The notes: generated by a model from the letters alone, not told the origin. A stretch of DNA of 64,000 nucleotides from Humisphaera borealis (GCF_015169395.1 NZ_CP063458.1:4898001-4962000), one strand, 5' to 3'. Shown: positions 50,403 to 59,491, counted from the stretch's first letter. Numbers and translations are program-made.

Positions 50403-50676
50403 CCCAGCCTACTCTCGGGGATGCCGACCTACCCATTGCCCTCCGGCATTCGGACGCAAGGCATTCACCATCCCGGTTCGGGCCTGCTGGATCCCTTCGA
50501 TGGGTCAGTGTCAGCCCGGCGAACCCACGCACCGAGGCAACGGTTCGTTCCTGACGCGGGAGATCGATCTCGGACTTCCTGCCCTGCATGGACCGCAGAC
50601 GCGAATGAGTCGGCCTTTTAAAGGCGTCCATTTGCAGTCCGAGGTTCGTCCGGGCATTTCAGGTCGGAACTGAACG

Positions 50677-52335
50677 ATGACAGTAATCAACGAGACGCTC
50701 GCCCTGGTGAATTGGATCGCTTCCAGCGACCCCACCGCTCCGATGAGCGAAGAGACTCGCCGCGCGATCGGCATCTGGAAGTCTGTCGGTCTGTTCACGT
50801 ACCTGGGTATCTGCCTTGCAGTTGCGCTGTATGGGTTTCACCGCTACGTGCTGGTGTACCTGTACATGAAGCACCGCAAGGACATCAAGGAGCCCAAGAG
50901 CCGCTACACCGATCTCCCGCGCATCACGATTCAGCTTCCGATGTTCAATGAGGCCGCTGTCGCCGAGCGGATCATCAAGCACACCTGCCTCATCGACTAC
51001 CCGCTGGACAAGCTTGATATTCAGGTCCTCGACGATAGCACCGACGAATCGGCCGAAATCGCCCGCCGCTGCGTAGACGACTGGGCCGCCAAAGGCTATC
51101 CGGTCACGTATCTGCACCGTACCAACCGGGTGGGATACAAGGCCGGCGCGCTGGAAGAAGGCATGAAGACCGCCACCGGCGAGTTCATCGCGATCTTCGA
51201 TGCCGACTTTGTCCCCCCGCGTGACATCCTCCAGAACCTCGTTCACTACTTCACCGACGACAAGATCGGTATGATCCAAGTCCGCTGGGACCACCTCAAC
51301 CGCGACGCATCCCTGCTGACCAAGAGCCAGGCGATCTTCCTCGACGGCCACTTTGTCATTGAACACACGGCGCGTAACCGTTCCGGCCGGTTCATGCACT
51401 TCAACGGTACGGCGGGTGTCTGGCGTCGCAGCACCATCACCGATGGCGGTGGCTGGCAGCACGACACGCTCACCGAAGACCTGGACCTGAGCTACCGCTG
51501 TCAGCTCAAGGGCTGGCAGTTCCTTTACCTTCCCCAGTACGCCGCCCCGGCCGAACTTCCGCCGGAAATGCTCGGTTTCAAGCAGCAGGCACACCGCTGG
51601 ACCAAGGGTTCGATGCAGACCTGCATCAAGCTCCTGCCGCGTATCCTCAAGAGCAAGCACCTGCCGTATACGGTCAAGTCGGAAGCGTTCTTCCACCTCA
51701 CCAACACGCTGGTTTACCCACTGATGGTGTTGTTGACGCTGATGATCTACCCCGTGTTCTACATGTACAGCCCGACCGTCGGCGAAGCCCCGCTGAAGGG
51801 CCCGGCCTGGGGTCACTGGATCTTCGCCGGCACGCTCTTCGTCCTGGCAACCTGCTCGGCGAGCATGTTCTTTGTCTTCGGCCAGCGGGAACTGTTCGGC
51901 AAGCAGGCCGGCTGGAAAACCGTCCTTCATCTGCCGTTCCTGATGAGCCTGGGTGTTGGTGTCGGTCTGAACAACGCAAAAGCGGTTCTGGAAGCGATCT
52001 GGGGCGCGATCCATCGCAAGCCCAGCGAGTTCGTTCGCACGCCCAAGTACGGGACATCAGGCCAGCAGAAGTGGAAAGCCGCCCGCGTCTTCACGCCCAA
52101 GCGCCTTTGGCTGCCGCTGCTGGAAGTGGCGATGGGCCTGTACATGACCACCTGCGTCTATATCAGCATCGCCTACGGCTTCGGCTACTCGTCCGTGCCG
52201 TTCATGATCATCTTCGCCACCGGCTACCTCTACGTCGGCTGCAGCTCGCTCTGGACGCTCTGGAAGATGCACCTCGACGCCCAGCGTGAAGACGAAACCG
52301 AACTCCCCGGCGACCCGAGCACCGAACCGGCTTGA
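50677..52335 (+). CDS. GT2 membrane glycosyltransferase, mannan/cellulose synthase-like
   Basis: 552 residues. N-terminal membrane segment (LFTYLGICLAVALYGF), a GT2 catalytic domain at about 75-330, and three or four C-terminal membrane segments (LVYPLMVLLTLMIYPVFYM, IFAGTLFVLATCSASMFFVF, FMIIFATGYLYVGCSSLW). Catalytic features are LPMFNEAAVAERII, DDSTDESAEI, IFDADFVPP (DxD), EDLDLSYRC and QQAHRW (QxxRW). This matches processive inverting enzymes of the CslA (beta-mannan) and cellulose synthase group, using a nucleotide sugar to make and perhaps export a beta-linked polysaccharide. No PilZ domain is visible. Long leader upstream. Confidence 0.9.
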   Translation: MTVINETLALVNWIASSDPTAPMSEETRRAIGIWKSVGLFTYLGICLAVALYGFHRYVLVYLYMKHRKDIKEPKSRYTDLPRITIQLPMFNEAAVAERIIKHTCLIDYPLDKLDIQVLDDSTDESAEIARRCVDDWAAKGYPVTYLHRTNRVGYKAGALEEGMKTATGEFIAIFDADFVPPRDILQNLVHYFTDDKIGMIQVRWDHLNRDASLLTKSQAIFLDGHFVIEHTARNRSGRFMHFNGTAGVWRRSTITDGGGWQHDTLTEDLDLSYRCQLKGWQFLYLPQYAAPAELPPEMLGFKQQAHRWTKGSMQTCIKLLPRILKSKHLPYTVKSEAFFHLTNTLVYPLMVLLTLMIYPVFYMYSPTVGEAPLKGPAWGHWIFAGTLFVLATCSASMFFVFGQRELFGKQAGWKTVLHLPFLMSLGVGVGLNNAKAVLEAIWGAIHRKPSEFVRTPKYGTSGQQKWKAARVFTPKRLWLPLLEVAMGLYMTTCVYISIAYGFGYSSVPFMIIFATGYLYVGCSSLWTLWKMHLDAQREDETELPGDPSTEPA

Positions 52336-52375
52336 AGTGGTGTTAGGATGTGGGGGGTGAGTATCGCCGTATTCC

Positions 52376-52458
52376 GTAGGGTCGGCCTTGGCGGATGCGT
52401 GCGGCTCGAGAGTAATTCTGCCCTGCGATGCCATCGCGTCCGCCAAGGCGGACCCTAC
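52376..52458. repeat. BIME-like inverted repeat, GTAGGGTCCGCC family
   Basis: Left arm 52376-52396 (two mismatches) and right arm 52438-52458 match the 21-base arm found at 40786-40857. It lies between the convergent GT2 and corA genes. Confidence 0.9.
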
Positions 52459-52480
52459 ATTGTTGAGTTTCGCCGCTTCT

Positions 52481-53575
52481 TCACGATTCCTTCTCCCCCT
52501 CTTCGTGGGGCCTTCGGCCGGCGCGTGTCCAATCCTCCGGCAGCTCGTTGATCCTCTCCTCACGGCGTAGCCACCCTTTGCGATAGAACCAGTAGAAGAT
52601 CCCGCCGATGGTTCCGACCGTGAGTGCCGTGGCGATCCAGAACCCCATCGGGTGGGTCAGCATCCAATCGAAGAATGACACGTCCTCTTTGAAGTTCATC
52701 CCGAAGAAGCCCGTCCCCACGGTCAGCGGCAATGCGAAGACGGTGATCATCGTCAGCGTCTTCATGATCTCATTGAGCCGGTTGCTGATGCTCGAGAGAT
52801 AGATGTCGCGCGCGCCCACGACCAGGTCGCGATAAAGTTCGACCATTTCCACGATGCGGATCAGGTGGTCCTGCACGTCGCGCATGAAGACACGGGTGCC
52901 TTCGCGGATGAAGGGGACATCGCCGCGGGTGAGTTGCGCCACCACTTCCCGCTGTGGCGCCACGATCCGCCGCAGGTTCAGCAGCTCGCGCTTCTTTACA
53001 GAGATTGACGTCAGCACGCTTGGCTCCGGCCGGAGCAGCGCCCGCTCTTCAAGGTCGTCCAGCGCATCCTGCAGGTAGTCCAGGATCGGCTCGTAGTTGT
53101 CGATCATGTGGTCGAGGATGCTGTAGAGCAGCACATCCGTGCCCCGCGCCAGCACACGCTCCGGGCCGGCTTCGGCCTTACCGAGCACTTCGTCCACGCT
53201 TTTGATCCGTTCATCGCGGATGGTCACCATGTACCGATCCGAGACGAAGATATCGAGTTCCTTCGTCCGCAGCTTCTGACGAAAGGTCTCGAGGTCGGGA
53301 CCGTGAAACACCATGTAGAAATAGCCGCTCTTGCAGGCATCGCCAATGTGGTTGTAGCTTTCAATCTTGGGCCGCTGGCTGTAGCCGATGGTGTCTTCGA
53401 TCGCGAGTGGATGGAAGCCGAAGACGTCGTCGAGCAGCGAGATCTCTTCGTCGGTCGGCTTGCACATGTCGAGCCAGAAGGTCGTCTGCGGGTCGCGAAC
53501 CGCCGCGGCGAGCGACGCTTCACTGGAGTCGCGGGACACGGTTCCGTCTGCGCTGAGAATGAATGCGGTGAGCAT
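52481..53575 (-). CDS. corA: CorA-family Mg2+/Co2+ transporter
   Basis: 364 residues. Long cytoplasmic N-terminal domain (FWLDMCKPTDEEISLLDDVF, HPLAIEDTIGYSQRPKIESY), coiled helices, then two C-terminal membrane helices: the first ends in the selectivity motif GMN (292-294, in TGFFGMNFKED), the second is FWIATALTVGTIGGIFYWFY, followed by a basic tail. A pentameric divalent cation channel. Convergent with the GT2 gene. Confidence 0.94.
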   Translation of the reverse strand: MLTAFILSADGTVSRDSSEASLAAAVRDPQTTFWLDMCKPTDEEISLLDDVFGFHPLAIEDTIGYSQRPKIESYNHIGDACKSGYFYMVFHGPDLETFRQKLRTKELDIFVSDRYMVTIRDERIKSVDEVLGKAEAGPERVLARGTDVLLYSILDHMIDNYEPILDYLQDALDDLEERALLRPEPSVLTSISVKKRELLNLRRIVAPQREVVAQLTRGDVPFIREGTRVFMRDVQDHLIRIVEMVELYRDLVVGARDIYLSSISNRLNEIMKTLTMITVFALPLTVGTGFFGMNFKEDVSFFDWMLTHPMGFWIATALTVGTIGGIFYWFYRKGWLRREERINELPEDWTRAGRRPHEEGEKES

Positions 53576-53683
53576 AGAAGTTGCCGATCTCCGAAGACCG
53601 ATCGCCGAGCCGTTCGAATGCTATACTATCGGCAGGAAAGCCGGGCCGGGCTCCGGAGACGATTTTGAATCGGAAATCAGCAC

Positions 53684-54196
53684 TTGAGTATCAGCAGATC
53701 CACTAGCGCGATCGAATTGCCCCACACCGCCGGCTGCCTGGTCTGCGGCCGCGAGAACCCGCACGGCCTGCACCTGCATCTCTATGTCGATCCGGCGACA
53801 GGCGTCGTCACCACGCGTTTCGCGCCCGGCCCTAATCACATCGGCTTCACCGGCGTCGCCCACGGCGGCATCCTCGCGACAGTCTTCGATGAAGCGATGG
53901 TCTGGGCCGCCACCTGGAGCGGCAAGCGCTTCTGCCTCTGTGGCGAGATGACCGTCCGCTTTCGCCAGCCGGCCCTGGTCGGCATGAACCTGACTTTCGC
54001 GGCGAGTATCGAAACCGCCCGGTCGCGCATCATCACCACCACCGCGACGGCGCACGACGACGCCGGCACCCTGATCGCCGAGGCATCGGCGAAGTACGTT
54101 CCTTTACCGCCCGACAAGAACCGCGAATTTGTCGCGACGCTGGTGGACGAAGCATCGACACGCGACGCCGCGAGAAGATTCCACGAACTTTCGTAG
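53684..54196 (+). CDS. PaaI-family hotdog thioesterase
   Basis: 170 residues with a TTG start, the first possible after an in-frame TGA at 53666. Near the start is CLVCGRENPHGL, the Cys/Gly lead seen in THEM4-like thioesterases; the hotdog core is FTGVAHGGILATVFDEAMVWA (HGG and Asp are the active region), then CLCGEMTVRFRQPALVG and AEASAKYV. Expected to hydrolyse an acyl-CoA. Its stop codon lies within the first bases of the BIME-like repeat that follows. Confidence 0.85.
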   Translation: MSISRSTSAIELPHTAGCLVCGRENPHGLHLHLYVDPATGVVTTRFAPGPNHIGFTGVAHGGILATVFDEAMVWAATWSGKRFCLCGEMTVRFRQPALVGMNLTFAASIETARSRIITTTATAHDDAGTLIAEASAKYVPLPPDKNREFVATLVDEASTRDAARRFHELS

Positions 54197-54369
54197 GGTG
54201 GGCTTCAGCCCACCGCAATACTTTCGAATGCAACAACCTGTTCACTCGCAAGGCGGCTGGCGTTCTCCAATCGCGTGTCGCTAAAACGCGCTCCCGCCCC
54301 CATCCAGCAAACCCGCTCCGTCACACCTCCCGGCTCCGACGGGTTGCGGTGGGCTGAAGCCCACCCTAC
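54193..54369. repeat. Perfect 26-base inverted repeat, GTAGGGTGGGCTTC family
   Basis: A 26-base arm at 54193-54218 (GTAGGGTGGGCTTCAGCCCA and on) is exactly mirrored at 54344-54369; each arm is internally palindromic (GGGCTTCAGCCC). The first arm contains the TAG stop of the thioesterase, and the second ends ten bases before the M20 gene start. The interior 125 bases have no gene. Confidence 0.93.
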
Positions 54370-54378
54370 AAAAGAGGC

Positions 54379-55752
54379 ATGCTCGACCGCGTACTGGACA
54401 CCATCGATTCCCGCAAAGACCAATCCCTCGCGCTGCTCAAGGATTTCCTGCGCATTCCCAGCGTCAGCACGAAGCCCGAGAACGCCAACGACGTCAAACA
54501 TTGTGCCGAATGGCTCGCCGACCAGATTCGCCAGACCGGCCTGTCGGCGACGGTCTATCCGACCGACGGCCATCCGATCGTCGTCGCGAAGAATAGCCAC
54601 CAGCCCGGCCGACCCACGGTGTTGATGTACGGCCACTACGATGTGCAGCCCCCCGAGCCACTGGACCTCTGGACGACCCCGGCGTTCGAGCCCGACGTCC
54701 GCAAGGACGAGAACGGCTTCGACGCCGTCTATGCCCGGGGTGCGGTCGATGACAAAGGGCAGGTCTGGTGCCATGTCGAAGCGATCCGCGCCTTCGCCGG
54801 GAATCTGCCGGTCAACGTGACCATGCTCATCGAAGGCGAAGAAGAGTGCGGCAGCGGCCACCTCGACGCGTTCGTGGAGCAGCACGCCGATCTGCTTAAG
54901 GCCGACGTCTGCGTCATCAGCGACACCAACCAGTTTGCTCGCGGCCTGCCGGCGATCACCTATGGCCTGCGCGGCCTGTGCTACATGGAGGTCTTCGTCA
55001 CAGGTCCCGATCACGACCTGCACTCCGGCATGTACGGCGGGGCGGTGCCGAACCCGGCCAACGTCCTATGCCAGCTCATCGCCAGTCTGCACGACACAGA
55101 CGGCCGGGTGACGATCCCCGGTTTCTACGACGATGTCGTGCCGCTCTCGCAGGAGGAGCGCGACCAGTGGAAAAAGCTCCCCCTGACCGAAGAGCAATTC
55201 GCCGCCGGCGTCGGAATCCCCTTTGGTAATGGCGAAGTGGGTTTCACGTCGATCGAACGTAAATGGGCCAGGCCGACACTGGATGTGAACGGTCTGACAT
55301 CCGGCTACCAGGGCGTTGGCGCCAAGACGGTCATCGCATCGAAGGCGTCGGCCAAGGTGTCCATGCGGCTGGTGCCGAAGCAGGACCCGGCCAAGATCCG
55401 TGCCGCGTTCGAGAAACACCTCCGCGACCGCTGCCCGAAGAACGTGAAGATCGAGTTCGTCGGCCACGGCCTGTCTCCAGGCGTCCTGACGCCGGTCGAG
55501 TCGCCCGCCGTCCAGTTGGCCCGCGAGGCGTTGGAGATCGGCTTCGGCGTCAAGCCGACGATCATGCGCGAAGGCGGCAGCATTCCGGTGGTGGGGCTGA
55601 TCAAGAAGGTGCTAGGCATCGACACCCTGCTGGTAGGTTTCGGCCTGCCCGATGATCGCGTGCACTCGCCGAACGAGAAGTTCGACCTCGACGCGCTGCA
55701 CAAAGGCACAAGGACGGCGGCGCTGCTCTACGCGAAGCTTGCTTCCTTGTAG
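54379..55752 (+). CDS. M20-family zinc dipeptidase
   Basis: 457 residues of the M20/CNDP type. Zinc-site motifs: LMYGHYDVQPPEP (first His and Asp), ARGAVDDKGQVWCHVEA (bridging Asp), IEGEEECGSGHL (Glu-Glu catalytic base and ligand), CVISDTNQFARG, and the late His in DRVHSPNEKFDLDAL. The lid domain has GPDHDLHSGMYGG. Cleaves dipeptides in the cytoplasm. AAAGAGG lies about 6 bases before the start. Confidence 0.93.
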   Translation: MLDRVLDTIDSRKDQSLALLKDFLRIPSVSTKPENANDVKHCAEWLADQIRQTGLSATVYPTDGHPIVVAKNSHQPGRPTVLMYGHYDVQPPEPLDLWTTPAFEPDVRKDENGFDAVYARGAVDDKGQVWCHVEAIRAFAGNLPVNVTMLIEGEEECGSGHLDAFVEQHADLLKADVCVISDTNQFARGLPAITYGLRGLCYMEVFVTGPDHDLHSGMYGGAVPNPANVLCQLIASLHDTDGRVTIPGFYDDVVPLSQEERDQWKKLPLTEEQFAAGVGIPFGNGEVGFTSIERKWARPTLDVNGLTSGYQGVGAKTVIASKASAKVSMRLVPKQDPAKIRAAFEKHLRDRCPKNVKIEFVGHGLSPGVLTPVESPAVQLAREALEIGFGVKPTIMREGGSIPVVGLIKKVLGIDTLLVGFGLPDDRVHSPNEKFDLDALHKGTRTAALLYAKLASL

Positions 55753-55804
55753 GTTGGGGCGTGTAACCTCGCCAAGGCTCCTGCGGGGGCAAGGGGATCT
55801 GAAG

Positions 55805-56134
55805 ATGAAAGATACACAAACGATTCCGTACGCGACGCCCGCGACGCGACCGAACTACGGCAAGGCATTTCTTCGTTTGTTCCTGACGACAGTCGCCAGC
55901 GGCGTAATCTTCGCGGTTGTCGGCGGCGTTTCCGGTTGTGTCATTGGCACTCACGCCGGCGACTACTACAGCACCGTCTTCGGAAATGACGGAATTGATG
56001 CACCAAAAGTTGGTTCGGTTCTCGGCACGGTGCAAGGCGGCGCGCTCGGCGTTGTGGTCGGGCTGGTGCTCTCGGTAGTCCTGACCTGGCGGGAAATTCG
56101 TCTGGCGCAGGCGTCAGCACCGCGTGGAAACTAG
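55805..56134 (+). CDS. Small two-helix membrane protein, unknown
   Basis: 109 residues from the ATG at 55805. Two hydrophobic helices, AFLRLFLTTVASGVIFAVVGGVSGCVIG and GTVQGGALGVVVGLVLSVVLTW (parts shown under the limit as FLTTVASGVIFAVVGG and GVVVGLVLSVVLTW), glycine-rich, linked by about 25 residues. Short N-terminal hydrophilic part. No family recognised. Follows the M20 gene by 52 bases and converges on the CpsB-like gene. Confidence 0.6.
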   Translation: MKDTQTIPYATPATRPNYGKAFLRLFLTTVASGVIFAVVGGVSGCVIGTHAGDYYSTVFGNDGIDAPKVGSVLGTVQGGALGVVVGLVLSVVLTWREIRLAQASAPRGN

Positions 56135-56162
56135 TGCGGGTTGAAGCTCAGGCCGCGCGACA

Positions 56163-56897
56163 TCACAGAAGCTGTCGTGGATTGGTAATCGTAAGCCGGT
56201 CGACGACCTCGTTGCCCACCAGCGCGATCGCCTGCTTCAAACCTCTCAGCCGAATGTCCAGCGTCTGCGGATTGTGCAGGTCGCTGCCGAGGACGAAGTA
56301 CTCCCCCTTGACCAGCAGATTCTCGACGACCACCCGGGTGGGTGTGCCGAGCGGGTCGCTCAGGCATTGCAGATTCCCCTGCAGCAGCAGGCCCAGTTCG
56401 TCTTTAAAGAACCGGATGAGCCCAGGGTCGTCCTGGACGGCTTTCATGCGCTCGGGATGGGCCATCATCACCGTCACGCCCTGGCTCTTGAGCCACTCGA
56501 CGCAGGGCCGGAAGAACGCCGGCAGCTTGTCGGCCCAGATGTCGAACAGGACGAACTTGCGGCGCATGCCGTAGCTGACGATGTCGTCGGCGGCCGAGGC
56601 GGGCATCTCGGGGCGCAGGTTCAACTCGCCGCCGGGGAAGAGCTTCAACGCGACGCCCTCGGCGTCGAAAATCTCCTGAAGGTGCGCCACCCGCTGGGTG
56701 ATACCGTCGATCGTGTTATGCGGCAGATCGGGCCAGATGTGCGGCGTGCAGAAGCTGTGCGTGTAGCCGGCGGCGACCATACGCTTGGCACACTCGACAG
56801 AGTCGGCCGGCGTTTTGCAGCCGTCGTCGATGCCGGGCAGCAGGTGGGAGTGGACGTCGATACGGCCTGTTTTCATGGTGGGGACGGCGTCTTTCAT
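56163..56897 (-). CDS. CpsB/CapC-type PHP tyrosine-protein phosphatase
   Basis: 244 residues. PHP metalloenzyme: IDVHSHLLPGIDDGCKTPADSVE carries the first metal motif (DVHSHLLPGIDDG), then HSFCTPHIWPDL, LNLRPEM, TVMMAHPERM and FVLGSDLHNP. Such enzymes dephosphorylate tyrosine kinases that control capsule or exopolysaccharide synthesis. An alternative start is seven codons in (56876); neither has a strong ribosome site. The GT2 gene 4 kb away is a possible functional partner, by inference only. Confidence 0.88.
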   Translation of the reverse strand: MKDAVPTMKTGRIDVHSHLLPGIDDGCKTPADSVECAKRMVAAGYTHSFCTPHIWPDLPHNTIDGITQRVAHLQEIFDAEGVALKLFPGGELNLRPEMPASAADDIVSYGMRRKFVLFDIWADKLPAFFRPCVEWLKSQGVTVMMAHPERMKAVQDDPGLIRFFKDELGLLLQGNLQCLSDPLGTPTRVVVENLLVKGEYFVLGSDLHNPQTLDIRLRGLKQAIALVGNEVVDRLTITNPRQLL

Positions 56898-56960
56898 GGG
56901 GCTTGGGGGATTGTAGCGTGTTTTCCGGGGGTTTGAGGGTGGGAAGGAGGAGGTTCCACA

Positions 56961-57002
56961 GGAAAAGACAAACCGCGAGGATTGCGCCTCGCGGTTTGTC
57001 TT
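56961..57002 (-). terminator. Rho-independent terminator of pnp
   Basis: Perfect 16-base stem (AAGACAAACCGCGAGG at 56965-56980 with its complement at 56987-57002) and six-base loop; on the minus strand it is followed by TTTTCC. It begins 53 bases after the pnp stop. Confidence 0.88.
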
Positions 57003-57015
57003 AGTTGTTTTGAAT

Positions 57016-57037
57016 CATGGTCGCTGCAGCGACCATG
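57016..57037. repeat. 22-base perfect palindrome after pnp
   Basis: CATGGTCGCTG is followed by its exact reverse complement, with no loop. It lies between the pnp stop and the terminator. Function unknown; might be a REP-like unit or a protein-binding site. Confidence 0.8.
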
Positions 57038-57054
57038 CCGGGGTGCGTCGTTGA

Positions 57055-59361
57055 TCAGTCGCGGCGCGGGCCGCGACCACCACCGCCGCCACCGTCGCGA
57101 CGGGGGCCGCGATCGCCGCCGCCATCACGACGGGGTCCGCGATCGTCGCGGCGCGGGGGACGGTCACCACCGCCGCCGCCACCACCTTCGCCGCGGTCTT
57201 CGCCTTCGCCGCGCGGCTGGGGCTTGCCGGTCGCGCCGTCGGTGCTGCCTTCTTCACGAAGGGCCTGCTTGCGCGACAGCTTGATACGGCCGGTGTCGTC
57301 GATCAGGACGACCTTCACGCGGATCTCGTCGCCGACGTTCACCACGTCGGTCACGCGTTCCACATAGTCGTCCGACAGCTCGCTGACGTGGCACAGGCCG
57401 TCGGTCTCCGGGGCGATCTCGACGAACGCGCCGAAGTCCTTGATGCTGACCACGCGGCCGGCGTAGATCTTGCCCGGCTTCACCTCGGCGGTCATCGCCT
57501 CGATGATGTCGCGGCAACGCTCGGCACCAGCGCCATCCACGCTGCTGATGTACACCGTGCCGTCGTCTTCGATATCGATCTGAGCGCCGGTGTCGGCCTG
57601 GAGGGCCTTAATGTTCTTGCCGCCCGGTCCGATGATCTTGCCGATCTTCTCGGGGTCGATCTTGATCGTGAGCAGCCGCGGGGCGTACTCGCTGATCTTG
57701 GCGCGCGGCTTGCCCAGCGTCTGGGCCATCTTATCGAGGATGACCAGGCGGGCTTCCTTGGCGCGGTGCAGGCTGTCGCGGACCACGTCGTGGCCGATGC
57801 CTTCGATCTTGATGTCGAGCTGAATGGCGGTGATGCCGTCCTTCGTGCCACAGACCTTGAAGTCCATGTCGCCGAAGTGATCTTCTTCGCCAATGATGTC
57901 GGTCAGCAGGACCTGCTTGTTGCCTTCCTTCACCAGGCCGATCGAGATGCCCGCGACCGGCTTGGAGATCGGGACGCCGGCGTCCATGAGGGCCAGCGTG
58001 CCGGCACAGCTCGAGGCCATCGACGACGAGCCGTTGCTCTCAAGGATGTCGGAGATGACGCGGACGGTGTAGGGGAACTCTTCGATCGTCGGCAGGACGG
58101 GGATCAGGCTGCGCTCGGCGAGGGCACCGTGACCGATTTCACGACGGCCGGGGCCGCGGATCGGCCGTACTTCGCCCACGCTGTAGCTGGGGAAGTTGTA
58201 GTGCAACATGAACTTCTGGCTGTACTCGGGGATCAGACCGTCGACCATCTGCTCGTCGGAGCTGGTGCCGAGGGTGATCGTACACATCGACTGCGTTTCG
58301 CCGCGGGTGAACACGGATGAGCCGTGAACGCGGGGCAGCACGCCGACTTCGCACGAGATCGGGCGGATGGTGTGGTAGTCGCGGCCGTCGGGGCGCTTGC
58401 CGGCGAGGATCGCCTCACGCGTGACGGCTTCTTCGATCTCGCTGAACGCCGCCCGGACCTTCTTGGCCTGGTCCTTCTGGGCGATGATCGACATGTAGCT
58501 GGCATTGGGGTCGGTGACGGCGGGGGCCATCTCGGCCAGCAGCGCGGTCTTGATCTCGTCGACGGCGTCGTTGCGGTCCTGCTTGCCGGCGATGCCCTTG
58601 ACCTTGCGGAGCTTGTCTTCGACGCGGGCGCGGACGGCGTCGAGCAGGCCCGGATCCAGGTGCTTCGGCTCGCCGACCTTCTCGCGGCCGGCCTTCTTCA
58701 CCAGGTCGTCGATCACGCCGACGATCTGCTTGATGATGCCATGACCTTCTTCGATCGCGTCGGCGATCTCGTCTTCGCCGGCCTCGCGGGCGCCGACTTC
58801 GATCATGTTGACGGCGAGCTTGGTGCCGGCGACGACGATGTCAAAGTCGCTGGCATCGGTCTGTTCGATCGTCGGGAACATGACGATCTTGCCGTCCACC
58901 CGGCCGACGCGGACGTGGGCCGTCGGGCGGATGAAGGGGATGTCGGAGATCGCGATCGCGGCGCTGGCGGCGATGCCGGCCAACACGTCGGGGTCGTTCT
59001 CGCCGTCGAACGCGAGCACGTTCAGGTGCACCTGCACTTCGTCCATGAACCCCTTGGGGAACAGCGGGCGAAGGGGGCGGTCGATCAGGCGGGCGGTCAG
59101 GATTTCCTTGGTGGTCGGGCGGCCTTCGCGCTTCAGGAACCCGCCGGGGAACTTACCGGCGGCGGCGCGGCGCTCGCGGTAGTCGACCTGCATGGGGAAG
59201 AAGTCGATGCCTTCGCGGGGCTGTGCCCGGACGACGGCGGCGAAGACGACCGTTTCGCCGTATTGCACGCTGACGGCCCCGTGGGCCAACTTGGCGTACG
59301 AACCGGTCTCGATGATGAGCTTGCGCCCGCCGATTTCCTTCTCTACTCGAATCGCCTGCAT
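57055..59361 (-). CDS. pnp: Polyribonucleotide nucleotidyltransferase (PNPase) with RGG tail
   Basis: 768 residues from the ATG at 59361, where family similarity starts (RVEKEIGGRKLIIETG). Two RNase PH domains (first with QVDYRERRAAAGKFPGGFLKREGRP, seen as YRERRAAAGKFPGGFLKREG; second with RGETQSMCTITLGT and RREIGHGALAERSL), KH domain (KIIGPGGKNIKALQADTGA), and S1 domain (GKIYAGRVVSIKDFGAFVEI). After S1 the protein ends with about 75 residues rich in Gly, Arg and Asp (GEGGGGGGGDRPPRRDDRG). Degrades RNA 3'-5' with phosphate. The rpsO-pnp order is conserved. Confidence 0.96.
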   Translation of the reverse strand: MQAIRVEKEIGGRKLIIETGSYAKLAHGAVSVQYGETVVFAAVVRAQPREGIDFFPMQVDYRERRAAAGKFPGGFLKREGRPTTKEILTARLIDRPLRPLFPKGFMDEVQVHLNVLAFDGENDPDVLAGIAASAAIAISDIPFIRPTAHVRVGRVDGKIVMFPTIEQTDASDFDIVVAGTKLAVNMIEVGAREAGEDEIADAIEEGHGIIKQIVGVIDDLVKKAGREKVGEPKHLDPGLLDAVRARVEDKLRKVKGIAGKQDRNDAVDEIKTALLAEMAPAVTDPNASYMSIIAQKDQAKKVRAAFSEIEEAVTREAILAGKRPDGRDYHTIRPISCEVGVLPRVHGSSVFTRGETQSMCTITLGTSSDEQMVDGLIPEYSQKFMLHYNFPSYSVGEVRPIRGPGRREIGHGALAERSLIPVLPTIEEFPYTVRVISDILESNGSSSMASSCAGTLALMDAGVPISKPVAGISIGLVKEGNKQVLLTDIIGEEDHFGDMDFKVCGTKDGITAIQLDIKIEGIGHDVVRDSLHRAKEARLVILDKMAQTLGKPRAKISEYAPRLLTIKIDPEKIGKIIGPGGKNIKALQADTGAQIDIEDDGTVYISSVDGAGAERCRDIIEAMTAEVKPGKIYAGRVVSIKDFGAFVEIAPETDGLCHVSELSDDYVERVTDVVNVGDEIRVKVVLIDDTGRIKLSRKQALREEGSTDGATGKPQPRGEGEDRGEGGGGGGGDRPPRRDDRGPRRDGGGDRGPRRDGGGGGGRGPRRD

Positions 59362-59491
59362 GGGTTTCCTCTTTTGCGCCCCCGGGATGGTCGGTGACCA
59401 GGCAAGGACATCGGCAACGCATGCGTACAAACGCAGATGCTCCGAAAGCCTTGGGTCCGATGGTCCGGGTGTACGCTCGTATGCGAATGAA

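Larger units (their letters stand above)
50111..50676. other. 566-base region with terminator, promoter and long leader
   Basis: Holds the rplQ terminator (50174-50219), a strong promoter (50373-50402) and then about 265 bases of non-coding leader before the GT2 gene. No repeat family and no gene seen; no known riboswitch was recognised. Confidence 0.65.

Noticed and set aside
50500-50570. Resemblance to a c-di-GMP (GEMM) riboswitch in the GT2 leader (CACGCAC...GGCAA...GACGC)
   Set aside because: The GAAA tetraloop, its receptor and the second helix with the GCGGGGTTGCC-like part are missing; only the first few conserved words match by chance.
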